From contig JBCCEW010000003.1 in NCBI GenBank assembly GCA_039030075.1, positions 278,345 to 342,344 on the forward strand: DNA of 64,000 nt. The letters are read 5' to 3'. Below the pieces are notes generated by a model that searched no databases, was not told where the DNA came from, and saw only the letters and a program-made list of their open reading frames with translations. Of the stretch, positions 62,196 through 64,000 are shown piece after piece. A program made the position numbers and the translations under genes. The first letter of the stretch is position 1. The number at the start of each line of letters is the position of its first letter. The stretch comes from Myxococcota bacterium. GTDB taxonomy: Bacteria; Myxococcota_A; UBA9160; SMWR01.

Positions 62196-63098
62196 ATGCG
62201 GGGTTGGAGCGCAATCGCAGCGGTGCTGGTCGCCACCTTTGCCTTCGGCGCGACCGCCGAGACGGGGCGCAGCTGCAGTCTCGAGGCCGGGCGTTCGCGT
62301 CACGAGGTCGAGGTCGTGCTCGGCTACAAGCGCAACTACGAGGTCGTCGTCGGGCCGAAGGCCGATTCCCTGGAAGCGGCTCCCCTCGTGTTCGCCTGGC
62401 ACGCCTTCGGCCAGAATCCGAAGCTCTTCGCGCGCACCATCGATATCGCCCGCGATTGGCCCGAAGCCGTGGTGGTGGCCGCTCAGGGCCTACGGCGCAC
62501 CCTGCCGCACTCGCCCCGACGGGAGCGCGGCTGGCAGGTGGCGCTGGGCGAGTACGACAACCGCGACCTCGCCTTCTTCGATGCACTGCTGGCCGACGTC
62601 TCCCAGCGCTATTGCATCGATCCTCGACGGGTGATGAGCACGGGCTACTCGAACGGCGGCTCGTTCACCAACCTGCTCGGCTGCCTGCGTGGCGACGTGC
62701 TCGCGGCGATTGCCCCCGTCGCCGGCAGTGGACCGCTGCTCGACACCACCTGCCAGCAGCCGCTCCCGGCCCTCGTTCAACACGACGAGCGCGACAAGCT
62801 GATCCCCTTTCAGGTGGGCGTCACCAGCTTCGCCCACTGGGCCCACAACAACGCCTGTGAGTCGCCGCCGAAGGGACTCCCGCGCGGCTGCGCCGACGCG
62901 ATGGGCTGCAAGGTTCAGACGCGCTTCTGCGTGACGTCCTACGGGCGCCACGTCTGGCCCGGCGGTACGACCCGCCGGATCGTGGAATTCTTCCGCCAGC
63001 AGCGCCGCGCGGAAGCGCCGGCACGGGCCCCGGAGCTCGACCCGCTCGCCCCCCAGAACGGCACGCGCGACGAGGCCGACGCCCTGGGCGTCCGCTGA
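62196..63098 (+). CDS. Secreted PHB-depolymerase/feruloyl-esterase-like hydrolase
   Basis: 300 aa. Signal peptide (MRGWSAIAAVLVATFAFG, cut near residue 22). Mature alpha/beta hydrolase of the LpqC/esterase family: nucleophile Ser in STGYSNGGSFTNLLGC, Asp in QHDERDKLIPF, and His in YGRHVWPGG. Seven Cys (for example RYCIDPRR, TTCQQ, NACES, CADAMGCK, RFCVTS) suggest disulfides as in secreted enzymes. VFAWHAFGQNP is the oxyanion part. Acts on polyester or aryl-ester polymer outside the cell. Diverges from the methyltransferase across 91 bp. Confidence 0.87.
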   Translation: MRGWSAIAAVLVATFAFGATAETGRSCSLEAGRSRHEVEVVLGYKRNYEVVVGPKADSLEAAPLVFAWHAFGQNPKLFARTIDIARDWPEAVVVAAQGLRRTLPHSPRRERGWQVALGEYDNRDLAFFDALLADVSQRYCIDPRRVMSTGYSNGGSFTNLLGCLRGDVLAAIAPVAGSGPLLDTTCQQPLPALVQHDERDKLIPFQVGVTSFAHWAHNNACESPPKGLPRGCADAMGCKVQTRFCVTSYGRHVWPGGTTRRIVEFFRQQRRAEAPARAPELDPLAPQNGTRDEADALGVR

Positions 63099-63143
63099 GG
63101 GACGCCGGGCGACGGCTTCACCGTCGACTTCGCGCGAGCGGAT

Positions 63144-63851
63144 CTAGCGGCGCGAGAAGTGGCGCGTGCTGGTCGCCAGCATCATCAGCCCGCCGCCCAG
63201 GAGCACGAGCGTGCTCGGCTCGGGGACCGGGCGCAGGGGCTCGCGGCGCACGGTGAACAGCCAGTCCTGGGACGACGTGCGCTTGCCGCCGTCGTGGGTG
63301 AGCCAGCCGTGACCGGTGATGGTGTCGTCGGGCACGCGGTGGCCTTCGTCGAGGCGGAAGGCCAGCCCCGACATGTTCGACTTGTCGACGAGGTTGAAGA
63401 TCTCGTTCAGGTCGAAGGCACCGACGCCCATGCCCCCGGCGCCAAGGGCGGTGATCGTGCCCACACCGGTGCCGGGCACGGCCTCGAGCGCATCGCCCAG
63501 ATCGTTCACGACGCCGTACTGGAAGGACACGTCCCACAGCTGGGGATCGATGTACATGTTGTTCTCGACCTGACCGCCGTAGACGGTGCCTTCGATGGTC
63601 AGCGTCATCGCGGTGTCGTCGTACACGAGCGTGAGCTCGGCGCCGTTCGTCTCGGCCGAGAAGGTGAAGTCGTTCGACGCGTCGCCGTCGAGTCCGTCGA
63701 GGCGCAGCGCGTAGCCCGGCGGTCCGAGCGCGCCGTCGGGGTGATCGAGGATCTGGTAAACGAAGCCAGCGTCGATCGGGGCCGCGGCGGCGGCGCCGGC
63801 AAAGACCACGCTGGCAAGAAGGATCGAACAGGCCCGGATGATTTGGCTCAC
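63144..63851 (-). CDS. PEP-CTERM sorting-domain protein
   Basis: 235 aa. Signal peptide (IIRACSILLASVVFAGAAAAA, cut near residue 24). Mature part of Gly/Asp/Thr-rich beta strands with repeated NDFTFSAE, LTLVYDDTAMTLTIEG and DAGFVYQILDHPDG. C-terminal VPEPSTLVLLGGGLMMLATS followed by RHFSRR: the classical PEP-CTERM tripartite signal for exosortase. GTG at 63851 has GGAG upstream; the frame above it is not supported. Probably an exopolysaccharide-associated surface protein. Exosortase is not in the window. Confidence 0.9.
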   Translation of the reverse strand: MSQIIRACSILLASVVFAGAAAAAPIDAGFVYQILDHPDGALGPPGYALRLDGLDGDASNDFTFSAETNGAELTLVYDDTAMTLTIEGTVYGGQVENNMYIDPQLWDVSFQYGVVNDLGDALEAVPGTGVGTITALGAGGMGVGAFDLNEIFNLVDKSNMSGLAFRLDEGHRVPDDTITGHGWLTHDGGKRTSSQDWLFTVRREPLRPVPEPSTLVLLGGGLMMLATSTRHFSRR

Positions 63852-64000
63852 AGCTTCTCCAACCGCACGAGGGGCGAGGGGGTACAGGTCGTCTGGGTGG
63901 AGTGGTGAGCCGGTGTCCGTTGTGTCGAAGCGCCTCGAAAAAAGTTTGTGGGGATTCGCCGACCCCGTAGCGATTCCGCCGCGGGACACCCTCGGGGAAG
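63852..64000. other. 149-bp region upstream of the PEP-CTERM gene
   Basis: Holds the GGAG site of the PEP-CTERM gene and a short A/T-richer stretch (AAAAAAGTTTGTG at about 63938-63950). No full promoter, frame or RNA is clear; the region is cut by the window edge. Confidence 0.4.

Overview
This is a 64-kb stretch of very GC-rich (roughly 70%), densely coded chromosome. It has no tRNA, rRNA, CRISPR array, IS element or phage gene that I can see, and its codon use looks even throughout. The content fits a Gram-negative bacterium of the Myxococcota / former Deltaproteobacteria kind: PBP1A, a SurA-type chaperone, ExeA/ExeB-like secretion factors, PEP-CTERM-type and NxxGxxAF secreted proteins, tandem ArsA-like ATPases, several luciferase-like oxidoreductases and an acyl-CoA dehydrogenase. 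That placement is an inference from gene content; no marker gene was compared.

Layout. 1-4 kb: divergent glycosyltransferases, a CmoB-like methyltransferase and glutathione synthetase. 4-11 kb: PBP1A, a Nudix/luciferase-like pair, a rhomboid protease and a DUF4097 repeat protein. 11-16 kb: a TauD-like dioxygenase, then an AMIN-domain membrane protein with ExeA- and ExeB-like proteins. 16-20 kb: a zinc-ribbon protein, two ArsA-like ATPases and a BtuF-like protein lacking a signal peptide. 20-25 kb: a tightly overlapped luciferase-like / thioesterase / DUF3500 / GST operon, then an alcohol dehydrogenase. 25-31 kb: an ABC exporter, a Ycf46-like AAA ATPase, and acyl-CoA dehydrogenase-pyrE-DUF420. 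31-36 kb: a 42-residue basic peptide, a repeat protein, tgt, a small secreted protein and rnhA. 35-41 kb: nitroreductase/EVE/SDR, hydrolase, methyltransferase, VOC and SnoaL-like genes. 41-42 kb: ribosomal protein L3 with rlmE, away from any other ribosomal gene. 42-47 kb: small secreted, cupin, GNAT, TetR and isochorismatase-like genes. 47-54 kb: mfd, a GT2 glycosyltransferase and polyphosphate kinase. 54-64 kb: M48 protease with two YbjQ-like proteins, an epoxide-hydrolase-like enzyme, surA-like/uvrA, a methyltransferase, an esterase and a PEP-CTERM protein.

How the genes work together. Most transcription units are short, and neighbours are joined by RTGA or TAGTG stop/start overlaps, so translation is probably coupled. 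Envelope assembly (PBP1A, AMIN/ExeA/ExeB, SurA-like, M48, rhomboid), nucleotide excision repair (mfd and uvrA about 7 kb apart), translation and RNA modification (L3, RlmE, Tgt, CmoB-like) and lipid or xenobiotic metabolism are the main themes.

The most striking pattern is regulatory. At 12 transcription-unit starts a TAnnnT hexamer ends 6-9 nt before the start codon, and 11 of these have no Shine-Dalgarno. Other genes have TAnnnT further upstream plus a clear GGAG-type site. This looks like a leaderless/leadered split. Other leads are the relocated L3-RlmE unit with a promoter whose -35 lies in the loop of an inverted repeat, the zinc-ribbon/ArsA/ArsA/BtuF-like operon, the AMIN-ExeA-ExeB locus, the 42-residue basic peptide, and the repeats and hairpin upstream of mfd.
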